A DNA stretch of 64,000 nucleotides. Origin: JALYXV01 sp963791545 (GTDB taxonomy: Bacteria > Actinomycetota > Acidimicrobiia > Acidimicrobiales > Palsa-688). The position numbers and the translations under genes were made by a program. How positions within the stretch are numbered: the first letter of the stretch is position 1; every line of letters starts with the position of its first letter. Positions 49,345 through 58,333 of this stretch are shown in pieces. The DNA lies in contig CAWBSR010000015.1 of assembly GCA_963791545.1 (NCBI GenBank), forward strand, positions 1 through 64,000, in the 5' to 3' direction. A model generated the notes under the pieces. It searched no databases. It had not been told where the DNA came from and worked only from the letters and a program-made list of their open reading frames with translations.

Positions 49345-50420
49345 TGCGGATCGATCAAGTGGTCGTGTCGGCGTCGCCGGGCGACGCCATCACGAACTTT
49401 GCGCAGTCCCTGCGCCGTGTGCTGTCGAGCGACGTCGGTTCCGACCTCTACGCCTACTACTACCACCAGGACCTGGAGGGCGACGTCAAGCCGCTCCAGG
49501 ACTACACGACCCGGCGCCGCGGTAACCCCCGGGATCTCCTGGTCTTCCACGTCTCCATCGGCGAGCCCGAGGTCGCCGACTTGGTGCTGTCCCGCCCCGA
49601 GCGGCTGGTCGTCGTCTACCACAACATCTCGCCGTCGGAGCCCTTCCGGCCCTATGACCCGGGTTTCGCCGACCTCTTGGACCGGGGCCGAGCGGAACTG
49701 CGGCGACTGCGGCCCCGCACGACCGCGGTGCTGGCGGAATCGGAGTTCAATGCCGCCGAGCTGCGGGCGCTGGGCTTCCCCAACGTGGCCGTGGTGCCGC
49801 TGATCGTCGATCTTCAGGCACTTCAAACGACGCCCTCGGACGGCGCGCTGTCGGAACGTCTCAGGACCCAGATGGAGGGGCCGGTGATCCTGGCGGTCGG
49901 CCAGCTGCTCCCCCACAAACGGGTCGACTTCCTGATCGAGGCCTTCCACATCCTCTCCACCTACCTGGTGCCCGAGGCCCAGCTGATCGTGGTCGGCTCG
50001 CCCCGGCTGCCCGGCTACGCCAACGCCCTGCAGACCCAGATCGACGAGCTGCACCTGGAACGGGCGTGGCTGAGCGGCTCGGTCTCGCAACCGGAACTGG
50101 CCGCCTGCCTGCGGCGGGCCGACATTTTCGCCACTGCCAGCGAGCACGAGGGTTTCTGCGTTCCCCTCCTCGAAGCCATGTCGTTCGACCTTCCCTTCCA
50201 GGCCCGCCGCTTCGGGGCCATCCCGGAGACGGCCGGAGGGGCGGGCCTGGTCCTCGAACCCGAGGACGGCCCCGCCGTGGTCGCGGAAGCGTGGGCCACG
50301 CTGATCTCCGACCCGTCGCTACGAGCGGAACTGGTGGCCCGGGGGCAGGAGCGGTTGCAGGCCTACGACCTGGACCTGACCAAGGAGGCGTGGCGCCAAG
50401 CCCTGCTGGCGCTGATATGA
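49344..50420 (+). CDS. GT4 glycosyltransferase
   Basis: A 358-aa GT-B enzyme of the same subfamily as the duplicated pair: IDQVVVSASPGDAITNFAQS, VVYHNISPSEPFRPYDP, ILAVGQLLPHKRVDFLIEAF, LSGSVSQPELAACLRRADIF and SEHEGFCVPLLEAMSFDLPF. It keeps the S-G-S-V-S-Q motif but has ordinary C-ending codons, so it is an older relative that did not take part in the recent duplication. ATG overlaps the previous stop by one base. Confidence 0.93.
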   Translation: MRIDQVVVSASPGDAITNFAQSLRRVLSSDVGSDLYAYYYHQDLEGDVKPLQDYTTRRRGNPRDLLVFHVSIGEPEVADLVLSRPERLVVVYHNISPSEPFRPYDPGFADLLDRGRAELRRLRPRTTAVLAESEFNAAELRALGFPNVAVVPLIVDLQALQTTPSDGALSERLRTQMEGPVILAVGQLLPHKRVDFLIEAFHILSTYLVPEAQLIVVGSPRLPGYANALQTQIDELHLERAWLSGSVSQPELAACLRRADIFATASEHEGFCVPLLEAMSFDLPFQARRFGAIPETAGGAGLVLEPEDGPAVVAEAWATLISDPSLRAELVARGQERLQAYDLDLTKEAWRQALLALI

Positions 50421-51655
50421 GACTCCTCTTCGTCGTTCAGCGCTACGGCACCGAGGTGGTCGGCGGAGCGGAACTGGCTTGCCGCCAGTTCGCCACCCAA
50501 CTGGCGGGGCGGGGCCACCAAGTGCACGCGGTAACCACCTGCGCCCAGAGCTATGTGGATTGGGCCGACGCCTACCCACCTGGGGATTCGACTCTCGACG
50601 GGGTCAGCCTCCACCGCCTCCCGGTACGCCGCCCCCGCGACACGGCCACCTTCGGGCGCCTCGACCGGCGCACGGTATGGGGCCGGGGCGTCCGGCCATT
50701 GGTGCTGCAGCGGTCGTGGATGGCGGCCCAGGGCCCCTACGTCCCCAGCCTGGCGCCGTGGTTGGAGGCCCGGGCGGCGTGGTTCGACGTGGTGGTCTTT
50801 TTCACCTACCTCTACTACACGACCTGGGCGGGGCTACCGGTCGCGGCGTCGCGGACGGCCACCGTCCTTCACCCCACCGCCCACCAGGAGCCGCATCTCG
50901 GATTGACCCTGTTCGACGTCATGCTGCGGCTCCCCACCGCCTACGCCTACTCGACCGAGGAAGAAGCGCAGCTGGTGGCGGCGCGCACCGGTCGGGAGCG
51001 CCCGGGGCGGGTCATCGGTATCGGCACCGACCTGGAGGGACGCGGCGACGGCGACCGCTTCCGCCAACGGGCCAGCCTCGGGGAGCGGCCCTATCTGTTG
51101 TTCATCGGGCGGGTCGTGGCTGAGAAGGGTTCGCTCGAGTTGTACGACTACTGGGCGGCCTACAAGCGCCGCCGCCCGGGACCCCTGGCGCTGGTGGTGA
51201 TGGGCGACCCGTTGACCGACCTTCCTGACCATCCCGACGTGGTGACGACCGGTTTCGTGCCCGAGTCGGTGAAAGCCGATGCCCTGGCGGGTGCCCTGGC
51301 GCTCGTCCAGCCTTCCTATTTCGAGAGCTTCTCGATGGTGCTGTCCGAAGCGTGGGCCCAGAGCACCGCGGGCCTGGTCCAGGGGCGCTGTGACGTGCTG
51401 GCCGGCCAGGCCCGGCGCAGCGGAGGCGCCCTTTCCTACGCGGGGTACGCCGAATTCGAAGCCGCTGTCGATCTGCTGCTGGCTGAGCCTCGGCTGTCGG
51501 CCCACCTGGGGCAGCGGGGCCGGGCCTATGCCGAACAGCGATACTCGTGGGACGCGGTGATGGGCCGTTACGAGCGGTTCCTCGGAGAGACGTCCAGTCG
51601 CTGGGCCAGCCGGCCCGCCGAGTTCCGCGGTGCCCGGACCGGGAGAGTCGGATGA
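50417..51655 (+). CDS. GT4 glycosyltransferase
   Basis: A 412-aa GT-B enzyme: LLFVVQRYGTEVVGGAELAC, FFTYLYYTTWAGLPVAASRT, VLHPTAHQEPHLGLTLFDVM, LLFIGRVVAEKGSLELYDYW and QPSYFESFSMVLSEAWAQST. It is most like the gene at 44420. The start ATGA overlaps the previous stop. The pattern of subfamily A followed by subfamily B enzyme occurs twice in the run (43320/44420 and 49344/50417), suggesting duplication of a gene pair. Confidence 0.92.
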   Translation: MRLLFVVQRYGTEVVGGAELACRQFATQLAGRGHQVHAVTTCAQSYVDWADAYPPGDSTLDGVSLHRLPVRRPRDTATFGRLDRRTVWGRGVRPLVLQRSWMAAQGPYVPSLAPWLEARAAWFDVVVFFTYLYYTTWAGLPVAASRTATVLHPTAHQEPHLGLTLFDVMLRLPTAYAYSTEEEAQLVAARTGRERPGRVIGIGTDLEGRGDGDRFRQRASLGERPYLLFIGRVVAEKGSLELYDYWAAYKRRRPGPLALVVMGDPLTDLPDHPDVVTTGFVPESVKADALAGALALVQPSYFESFSMVLSEAWAQSTAGLVQGRCDVLAGQARRSGGALSYAGYAEFEAAVDLLLAEPRLSAHLGQRGRAYAEQRYSWDAVMGRYERFLGETSSRWASRPAEFRGARTGRVG

Positions 51656-51691
51656 CTAGTATCGAGGGGATCGTGTTCCTCGCGTTGGTTC

Positions 51692-53146
51692 GTGCCGTTG
51701 GCTGAACGTCGCTCCTGCCTCTCGGTCGTCATGCCCTGTTTCAACGAGGTGGCGACCATCGCCACCGTGGCCGGGAAGGTCCTGGCGTCCCCGTTCACGG
51801 CGGAGCTGATCATCGTCGATGACGGTTCGACCGATGGCACGCTGGCGCTGGCCAACGCCCTCGAGGATCCCCGGGTCAAGGTCCTGGCCCAGCCAACCAA
51901 CCAGGGCAAAGGGGCGGCGCTGCGGCGTGGCTTCGCGGCCGCCACCGCGGCCTTTGTGATCGTTCAGGACGCCGATCTGGAGTACGACCCGAGTGAGTAC
52001 GACCTGATCCTGGGACCGCTGCTCGATGGCCGGGCCGATGTCGTCTACGGCTCCCGTTTCCAGGCCGATCGGCCCCACCGGGTCCTGTACTACTGGCACT
52101 CGGTGGGCAACCGGGCCCTGACCACCCTCTCCAACATGTTCACCAACTTGAACCTGACCGACATGGAGACGTGTTACAAGGCGTTCCGCCGGGAGGTCAT
52201 CGAGAGCTTCGTGATCGAGGAGGATCGCTTCGGTATCGAGCCCGAGATCACCGCCAAGGTGGCTCGGGGCAACTGGCGGGTGTGGGAGGTCGGGATCTCC
52301 TACGCCGGGCGCACCTACGACGAGGGCAAGAAGATCGGCTGGAAGGACGGCTTCCGGGCCATGTACTGCATCCTGCGGTACTCACCGTTGCGGGAGCGGG
52401 CCCAGGCGCGGTTGGTGGGCCACGCCCGAGCCCCTGTCGCACCCGCCACCTTCGGTGAGGCGGACCAGGAACTGGTGGCCACCTTGGAGTCGCTCGACGG
52501 GGCTCACCGCTACGCCGGGTGGATCTACAGCCTGGTCAAGCCCCATCTGGGCCCGGAGATCCTCGACGTCGGAGCAGGGCACGGCACGTTCTCGGCGCTC
52601 TTCGCATCCCACGGCCACGTTGTGGCCACCGAGATCTCGGCCCGATCCGTCGACCGGCTCCTCACCCGCTTCGCCGAGGACCCGCGGGTCGAGGTCCGCA
52701 AGGCCGACCTGGCCGACGCGCTCACCGGGCAGAGCTACGACAGCGTCGTGCTCATCAACGTCCTCGAACATATCGAGGACGACGCCTTGGCCCTCAAGCA
52801 GATCGCCGGAGCCCTGAAGCCGGGCGGCCGAGTGGTCTTGTGGGTGCCCGCCTTCTCCGAGTTGTACAGCGATTTCGACCGCCGGGTCGGGCACTTCCGC
52901 CGGTACCGCATAAAGGCCTTGACACAGTTGGTCGAGGCCGCCGGACTGTCGGTCATCGATGCCCGCTACGTGAACATCCTCGGCGCCTTCGCCTGGTGGA
53001 TCTTGGTCAAGGAGATGCGAAAAGTCCCCACCACCGCAGGGCGGGTGCAACTGTACGACCGGTTGGTACCCGTGCTGCGCCGTTTGGAGGCGGGCCGGAA
53101 GCCTTCCTTCGGCCAATCGATTTTCCTCGCCGCCACGCTGCCTTAA
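51692..53146 (+). CDS. Fused GT2 glycosyltransferase-methyltransferase
   Basis: A 484-aa fusion. Residues 1-245 are a DPM1-like GT2: SVVMPCFNEVATIATVAGKV, IIVDDGSTDGT, NQGKGAALRRGF, VIVQDADLEYDPSEYD, VVYGSRF. Residues about 285-484 are a class I methyltransferase: EILDVGAGHGTFSALFASHG, SVVLINVLEHIEDDALALKQ, KPGGRVVLWVPAFSELYSDF. Polyprenyl-sugar synthesis joined to a methyl transfer suggests it starts or caps the glycan. GTG 51692. It is the last plus-strand gene of the run; its stop overlaps the convergent membrane-protein stop by 4 bp. Confidence 0.92.
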   Translation: MPLAERRSCLSVVMPCFNEVATIATVAGKVLASPFTAELIIVDDGSTDGTLALANALEDPRVKVLAQPTNQGKGAALRRGFAAATAAFVIVQDADLEYDPSEYDLILGPLLDGRADVVYGSRFQADRPHRVLYYWHSVGNRALTTLSNMFTNLNLTDMETCYKAFRREVIESFVIEEDRFGIEPEITAKVARGNWRVWEVGISYAGRTYDEGKKIGWKDGFRAMYCILRYSPLRERAQARLVGHARAPVAPATFGEADQELVATLESLDGAHRYAGWIYSLVKPHLGPEILDVGAGHGTFSALFASHGHVVATEISARSVDRLLTRFAEDPRVEVRKADLADALTGQSYDSVVLINVLEHIEDDALALKQIAGALKPGGRVVLWVPAFSELYSDFDRRVGHFRRYRIKALTQLVEAAGLSVIDARYVNILGAFAWWILVKEMRKVPTTAGRVQLYDRLVPVLRRLEAGRKPSFGQSIFLAATLP

Positions 53147-55038
53147 GGGTTTTGCGGCTGACCCAGATCTACCAGGTAATTGGGCCCGTAGCGATCCACT
53201 GTGGCGGTGGGCAGACCCGAGATTATGGACTGGGCTTCGGCGTCGGTAAACATGGTGATTCCCGTTTGCACCCCGAGATGCAATATCAGGTACCGGACCT
53301 GCATTTGCTTCAGGCGGGCCAGGGCGGCCGGGGCGGGGAGCGTTTGGATAAGCGCAGTATCGGCGTAGTAAGTCGGCGATAGCGCCCCCGAGTACCCGTT
53401 CACTCGAGGGTGATAGTCGATCGTGGACCACACCATTCGGGAGGGTTCACCGAAGGCCCAGTCCCGGCTGTCGGTCCCGGGGTCGTAGATGGGCAGCTCC
53501 ACGACGGCGCCCGCCGGCCGATGGCTCAGGGTGTGGTAGACGGCAAGGGTCGCGGCATCGTCGGGGATATGGGTGTACGGAACCGGGGCGGCCAGCTCCG
53601 CCAACAGCAGCAGGCAGACCGCGGCTGTGATGCCCCACCGGATAGCGGGGGTACGGACCCGGCGCAGGATGGCAGCCAATCCGACCGCGGCCAGGACCGC
53701 GCCGCTCAGGATGCTGAAAGAGGCCAGTCGGGCGGGGACCCGCACACCCGATAGGGGGCTGATGTAGTGGTAGGCCAGGCGCCACGGGGTCGGGGCGCCA
53801 TTGCCGACCGCACCGACCGAGAGCGCCCCGATGACGGCCCCCTCGATCACCAGCAGGATCAGGAATTTTCTTCGCTCCGGTGGCGGCGCGAGCTCGGCCT
53901 CAGAACGGCCCCCGGAACGGCTCGGGGCCTGGCTCGGGGAATCCCGGTCGGAACGACGCCGGCGGCGGATGTCAAAAATCAACGCCCCCAGACCGATCGC
54001 GGCCAGACCCAAGGTGGTGAACCCGGGGAACAGGTGGCGTTCCCCGCTCGCCGGATCCGTATCCTTCGACAGCGTCGCCTTGAACAGGTATGACCCGACC
54101 GCGGGCCGAACGATGTCACGGGGTCGCAGTCCCCATTCCGGCACCAGCGGCCGGCGACCAAGGGTGGTCTGGACATCGTGGTACGGAATCACCGACGGTG
54201 CCGCGATCAACGAAATGACCCCAGCCACCGCAAGGCAGCCCAGTACCCGCCGGTCGATGCGGCCTCGGACGGCGACCGCGAAACCGACCACCATGACAAA
54301 AAGCGCGATCACATAACCGGCCGCGATATAAAGCGCCCCAAGCGCGATGATGACGTTGACCACTCCGAGGAATATCGCGGTAGTGAGTCGTGGGCGTTCG
54401 AGCAGCTTGAACAGCAGGAGGAATCCGAGCGGCACCAAGCCGATGATTTCGAGCTGAGGGTGGCCGGCATTGTTGAATACAAATGCCGAGAAGCCCACCG
54501 CCAGGCCCGCGAAGATGGCGACATCGCTGCGACCGGTGAGCCATCGGGTGAGGGAGTAGGTCGCGCCCAGGTTCAGGAGGATCATTCCCAGCCAGAGGAG
54601 ATTCCAGGCGAACGCCCATTTCCCGGTGATCTCGTAGAGGACGCTGTATACGGGGCCGATAGACAGCATGGAGTCGGCGTAGGCCAGGGTGTGGGGGTAG
54701 GGCCAGAAGATGTTGGCGTTGTAGACGTGCCGGGGGTCGTGCAAGAGCCCATGGGTGCTCCACCGCAGCATCCACATCACCAGCGGGGAATCGCCGAGGT
54801 TGCCGGGGAGGCGATTGGCGAGCTCCCCCGGGGTGCGGCGCAGCATGGCGGCGGTGGCCAGCACGAACACCGAGCCCACCAGCAGGCGCCGGCGCCCCCG
54901 CCTCTCGCCGGGCTCCGAGTCGACCGGTCGATCCGGAGCCGGGGGGTCGTCGCCACGACGGTTTGCGATCGGCTCCGCCGCCTGCGGTTCGGTCGTCGAC
55001 GGGCTGGCAGTCAAACGCCGGTCCTTTGGGTGTAGCAC
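53143..55038 (-). CDS. Large polytopic membrane protein (GT-C-like), copy A
   Basis: A 631-aa protein with about 11 membrane helices after a hydrophilic N-terminus. LPGNLGDSPLVMWMLRWSTH and FWPYPHTLAYADSMLSIGPV match the first luminal loop of GT-C-type transferases, where acidic residues (here G-D-S) act. A Ser/Arg-rich cytoplasmic loop lies at about 365-400. The C-terminal extracytoplasmic part (VVELPIYDPGTDSRDWAFGE, MVWSTIDYHPRVNGYSG) is shared with the partial gene at 62725. Probably a polyprenyl-phosphate-sugar-dependent transferase, but the family is unassigned. GTG 55038. Confidence 0.82.
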   Translation of the reverse strand: MLHPKDRRLTASPSTTEPQAAEPIANRRGDDPPAPDRPVDSEPGERRGRRRLLVGSVFVLATAAMLRRTPGELANRLPGNLGDSPLVMWMLRWSTHGLLHDPRHVYNANIFWPYPHTLAYADSMLSIGPVYSVLYEITGKWAFAWNLLWLGMILLNLGATYSLTRWLTGRSDVAIFAGLAVGFSAFVFNNAGHPQLEIIGLVPLGFLLLFKLLERPRLTTAIFLGVVNVIIALGALYIAAGYVIALFVMVVGFAVAVRGRIDRRVLGCLAVAGVISLIAAPSVIPYHDVQTTLGRRPLVPEWGLRPRDIVRPAVGSYLFKATLSKDTDPASGERHLFPGFTTLGLAAIGLGALIFDIRRRRRSDRDSPSQAPSRSGGRSEAELAPPPERRKFLILLVIEGAVIGALSVGAVGNGAPTPWRLAYHYISPLSGVRVPARLASFSILSGAVLAAVGLAAILRRVRTPAIRWGITAAVCLLLLAELAAPVPYTHIPDDAATLAVYHTLSHRPAGAVVELPIYDPGTDSRDWAFGEPSRMVWSTIDYHPRVNGYSGALSPTYYADTALIQTLPAPAALARLKQMQVRYLILHLGVQTGITMFTDAEAQSIISGLPTATVDRYGPNYLVDLGQPQNP

Positions 55039-55118
55039 CCGGCGAGACTAGCCAAGCGGTCGGCGGAAGTCGGGGTTGGGCCGGGCCCGGGCGGGGTCTC
55101 ATTACCGGGCGAGCTGAG

Positions 55119-55167
55119 CTTTGGGTGTGGCGTAACCCGGTATAACCGTGATACGGCACACCCAAAG
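55119..55167. repeat. Perfect 11-bp inverted repeat in a divergent intergenic region
   Basis: CTTTGGGTGTG and CACACCCAAAG flank 27 bases (GCGTAACCCGGTATAACCGT and seven more) between the divergent genes starting at 55038 and 55479. A TATAAC-like -10 lies in the centre. It could be an operator that covers a promoter, or a hairpin. Confidence 0.5.
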
Positions 55168-55208
55168 CGGTGAACCACGCCCAAACTGTCGTCGTCCGAC
55201 CCTGTCAT

Positions 55209-55382
55209 CGCCCAGCTCGCCCAGCTCGCCCGGCCCGGCCCGGCCCGGCCCGGCTGTCCGGCTGTCCGGCTGTCCGGCTGTCCGGCTGTCCGGCTGTCCG
55301 GCCGCCCGGCCCGGCCCGGCCCGGCCCGGTGGCCCGGCCCGGTGGCCCGGCCCGGTGGCCCGGCCCGGTGGCCCGGCGGTGG
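55209..55382. repeat. Cluster of GC-rich tandem repeats
   Basis: Consecutive short arrays: CCCAGCTCG twice, CGGCC-type units, GCTGTCCG about six times (55253-55301), CGGCC again, then CCGGTGGCCCGG-type 12-mers about four times (55325-55376). The array lies in the leader region of the methyltransferase at 55479 and has no coding role. Confidence 0.9.
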
Positions 55383-55478
55383 CCCTAGACTGGCGCCGTT
55401 CCGTTCTGGTTCGTGACGAGAGGGCTGCCGCCGGCTCGCCGAACCTCGTTTCGCCGTGTCGGCGGCAGGGAGGTATCG

Positions 55479-56405
55479 ATGGGCCCCGGGCTGCGCACCA
55501 TTCTCGCCAAGGCCCAGGACCGCCTGCGCACCCAAATTTCGGCCCGCCCGGCGGGGGAGCGATACGACCCGGGCTGGGAACCGGGCGATCAGCCCGAGCC
55601 GTCCTTTGGGCGACCGATCTCCCAGCTGTGCACCTATGCCCAGATGCGGGACCCCGCCTACTTCGAATGGTGCCGGCGGTTCGCCGAGCCCTGGCACATC
55701 CACCGCAAGCTTTGGGAGTGGTGCTACATCGCCCAGATCTGCGAGGTCGCCGGGGTGCTGGTGCCCGGCGCCCGGGGCCTCGGCTTTGGCGTGGGAACCG
55801 AGCCGCTGGCCAGCTATTTCGCCAGCCGCGGCTGCTCCGTGGTTGCCACCGACCTCCCGGCCCAGGACGCCAAGCACGAGAAGTGGACCGTCAACGACGA
55901 ACACGCGGCGGGGCTGGCCTCGTTGAATCCTCGCAACCTGTGCACCGATGAGCAGTTGCGCACCCTGATCAGCTTCCGCCCCGTGGACATGACCGCGATC
56001 CCCGCCGACCTCCACGGGTTTGATTTCGTGTGGTCGTCGTGCGCGTTCGAGCACCTCGGCTCTCTCGAAGCGGGGCTGGACTTCGTGCGGGCGTCGCTGC
56101 GCTGCCTGCAGCGGGGCGGTGTCGCCGTTCACACCACCGAATACAACGTTTCATCCAACGAGGCAACCGTGGACTCGGGGGAGACGGTTGCTTATCGACG
56201 CCGTGACATCGAAGCGCTGGCCACACAATTGCGGGCCGAGGGTTATCTCGTGGACTGCACCTTCGCCCTGGGCACTCAGCCCGCCGATCGCCACGTGGAC
56301 ACCCCACCGTGGAGCGATCCCCACATAAAGATCCCGCTCGGCCCGTTCGTGATTACCTCCTTCGGCCTCGCGGTCAGCAAGCCGGAAGCGACCGAAGCCC
56401 CCTGA
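55479..56405 (+). CDS. SAM-dependent methyltransferase-like protein
   Basis: A 308-aa protein. ATG 55479 has GGGAGG with a 5-base gap. After EWCRRFAEPWHIHRKLWEWC, the SAM fold reads GARGLGFGVGTEPLASYFAS, VVATDLPAQDAKHEKW, FDFVWSSCAFEHLGSLEAGL and LQRGGVAVHTTEYNVSS. The R-K-x-W-E-W and G-x-G-x-E-P-L pattern is shared with the protein at 59337 (HRKAWEWVQTVYGL, ALGVGVGWEPLSFF), so they are one subfamily, probably acting on sugars. It is the only plus-strand gene in the last 11 kb. Confidence 0.86.
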   Translation: MGPGLRTILAKAQDRLRTQISARPAGERYDPGWEPGDQPEPSFGRPISQLCTYAQMRDPAYFEWCRRFAEPWHIHRKLWEWCYIAQICEVAGVLVPGARGLGFGVGTEPLASYFASRGCSVVATDLPAQDAKHEKWTVNDEHAAGLASLNPRNLCTDEQLRTLISFRPVDMTAIPADLHGFDFVWSSCAFEHLGSLEAGLDFVRASLRCLQRGGVAVHTTEYNVSSNEATVDSGETVAYRRRDIEALATQLRAEGYLVDCTFALGTQPADRHVDTPPWSDPHIKIPLGPFVITSFGLAVSKPEATEAP

Positions 56406-56417
56406 GGTAGGACGCGG

Positions 56418-58223
56418 TCAGCCTCCGTCGGCCGTCATGCCGACGCCGGTGATGGCGGGGACGGTCTCGGGGGCGACCGGGGCGACCGGGGCGACCGGGG
56501 CGCCGGGGTGCGGGCTCTGCGCCGATGCCGGGAAGAGATCAGCGGCAATCTGTTGACAGGTGACCTCGCCGTAGCCCTGGCCCAGGCCGATCGGGTATTG
56601 CGTCATCACGGCCAGGGCATATCGGGTGCCGGAGATGATCCCGAGGCAGTTCACCCGCCAGTTGCCGGGGTCCGGGAACCAACCGTTCTTGACCGCCGAC
56701 CCAGGCAGGGCGGCCGCAATACCCCACGACTGCGACGGGATCACCTGGTGCATCTGGTTCAAGATGGTGGAGGTGGCGTTGGGCCCCAAGACCCCGCTCG
56801 CCAACTGCGCCAGCACCGTCGCCAGATCGTGGCTGGTGCTCAGCGTGAAGCCCCAGGCCTGGGGGCTCGATGGCCACGGCGATGTGTGGGTGGCGCCCAG
56901 CGAGCGCATCAATCCGAGTACCGCGCCGCTGCCTCCGACCTCGTTCCACAGCGCGGTGGCCGCGTTGTTGTCGGACTGGGTGATCATGAGATGAAGGTTC
57001 GAGCTTTCCGTGGCCGTGAGACCGCGATGCTGTGAATTCGCGAGATTCAGCAGCGCCATGGCAATCGGCACCTTGATGACCGATGCCGTGCGTATCTGGG
57101 TGTCGGCGCCGCTGGACGAATACACCCCGTGGGTGGCGGTGTCGATGAGGGTGAAGCTGGCGAAGCCCGACCGGCCGGCCGCGTAGGCGGCGGCAACCGC
57201 CACATGTTGGGGAAGTTGGTTGGCCGGGAAATACCCGTGGCACAAGTTGTCGGTGCCCCGTACCAGCACGTAAGGCTGAAATTGCAGCGTGGTCGCCACC
57301 TCTGGCGTCCCCACGAGGAAGTTCGACGGCGTGCCCTGCACCGCCCAGGGGCTCCAGCCGGCGTCATAGGTCGTCATGTACAGGTGGTTGTCGGTGCCAT
57401 GGACAAAGACGGTCGCCCGGACCTGGCCGTCCGGGCCACCGTTCCAGAACGTGGCCGCGGGGGCGGCTGCCAATGTCCCGCTCTCGGTGCCCGGAGGTTG
57501 GAACCAACCGGTCCAGGAACCGTTTATCAGGAATCTCTGCCAGAGCTTGTTGTCGGCGCCTCGGAGGAACACGTCGAGGCGGCCCGGGCCCGGGGTCGTG
57601 ACTGCCGGCTGCTCACCGGGGGTCGCCTTGACCGCCGGCGCGCCCAGGAGCACCCAGGCGGCGCTCCAGGCGTTGTTGTCGAGATCACGTTGGTAGAAGT
57701 TGCCGTCGACCCCTTGGACGACCACGTCGATCCGTCCCCGGGCCCAGCTGGTGACCGCTGGAGCCGACGCCAGTATCCCGTCGGTGCCGACCGGCTGGGA
57801 CCAGCCCGTCCATTGGCATCCGCTGCAGGCCGTTCCCCGCTGCCAAAGCTTGTTGTCATGACCCTCGACGAACAGGTCGATGCGGCCGGGGCCCCAAGAT
57901 ACGACGGCGGGGTCGCCCAACAGTCCTCCGGGGGGCGCCCCGAGCGATGTCCAGGGCATGGCCTGGGTGGACCACCAGATGCCGCCGTCGGTGCCCGCCA
58001 CGAACGCCGCCGTGCCGATAGTGGTCAACGTGACCGTCGCCGGAGCGGAGTTGAGCACGCCGTCGGGCCGGAAGAGGGCGCTGTCGGGGTAGGGGCCCGC
58101 GACAAGTGCCTGGGCGGGCAATGAGCGAGCCACCATGCCGAGCAGGCACGCGGCCAGGAGGCAGACCGCGAGGATCAAGGACGAGGGACGTCGGACGACA
58201 CCGGTTCGCACAAGGTCAAACAT
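56418..58223 (-). CDS. Secreted PLL-propeller/class A beta-lactamase-like fusion, copy A
   Basis: A 601-aa protein from ATG 58223 with a signal peptide (LILAVCLLAACLLGMVARSL ... AQA). Residues about 45-330 are PLL-type propeller blades (VSWGPGRIDLFVEGHDNKLW and repeats). Residues about 345-575 are a penicillin-recognising serine hydrolase: S-x-x-K in TASVIKVPIAMALLN, S-D-N in MITQSDNNAATALWNEVGG, K-N-G in GSAVKNGWFPDPGNW. The tail is an A-P-V repeat ending T-A-D-G-G. A sugar-binding propeller carrying a hydrolase suggests a wall- or capsule-bound enzyme. Duplicated at 60878-62689. Confidence 0.88.
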   Translation of the reverse strand: MFDLVRTGVVRRPSSLILAVCLLAACLLGMVARSLPAQALVAGPYPDSALFRPDGVLNSAPATVTLTTIGTAAFVAGTDGGIWWSTQAMPWTSLGAPPGGLLGDPAVVSWGPGRIDLFVEGHDNKLWQRGTACSGCQWTGWSQPVGTDGILASAPAVTSWARGRIDVVVQGVDGNFYQRDLDNNAWSAAWVLLGAPAVKATPGEQPAVTTPGPGRLDVFLRGADNKLWQRFLINGSWTGWFQPPGTESGTLAAAPAATFWNGGPDGQVRATVFVHGTDNHLYMTTYDAGWSPWAVQGTPSNFLVGTPEVATTLQFQPYVLVRGTDNLCHGYFPANQLPQHVAVAAAYAAGRSGFASFTLIDTATHGVYSSSGADTQIRTASVIKVPIAMALLNLANSQHRGLTATESSNLHLMITQSDNNAATALWNEVGGSGAVLGLMRSLGATHTSPWPSSPQAWGFTLSTSHDLATVLAQLASGVLGPNATSTILNQMHQVIPSQSWGIAAALPGSAVKNGWFPDPGNWRVNCLGIISGTRYALAVMTQYPIGLGQGYGEVTCQQIAADLFPASAQSPHPGAPVAPVAPVAPETVPAITGVGMTADGG

Positions 58224-58333
58224 ATGTCGCCTGCGTGGCGCCCTGGCGAAATGTATCCATATGGGCATCTGCCGCCAAAACGCCCGGGCGGGTCCCGAGG
58301 TTCGGTGGTCAACCGTGGCTGAGGGGGGAGCCG

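Noticed and set aside
55209..55382. CRISPR array
   Set aside because: Units are 8-12 bp direct tandem repeats with no unique spacers; no cas genes in the window.
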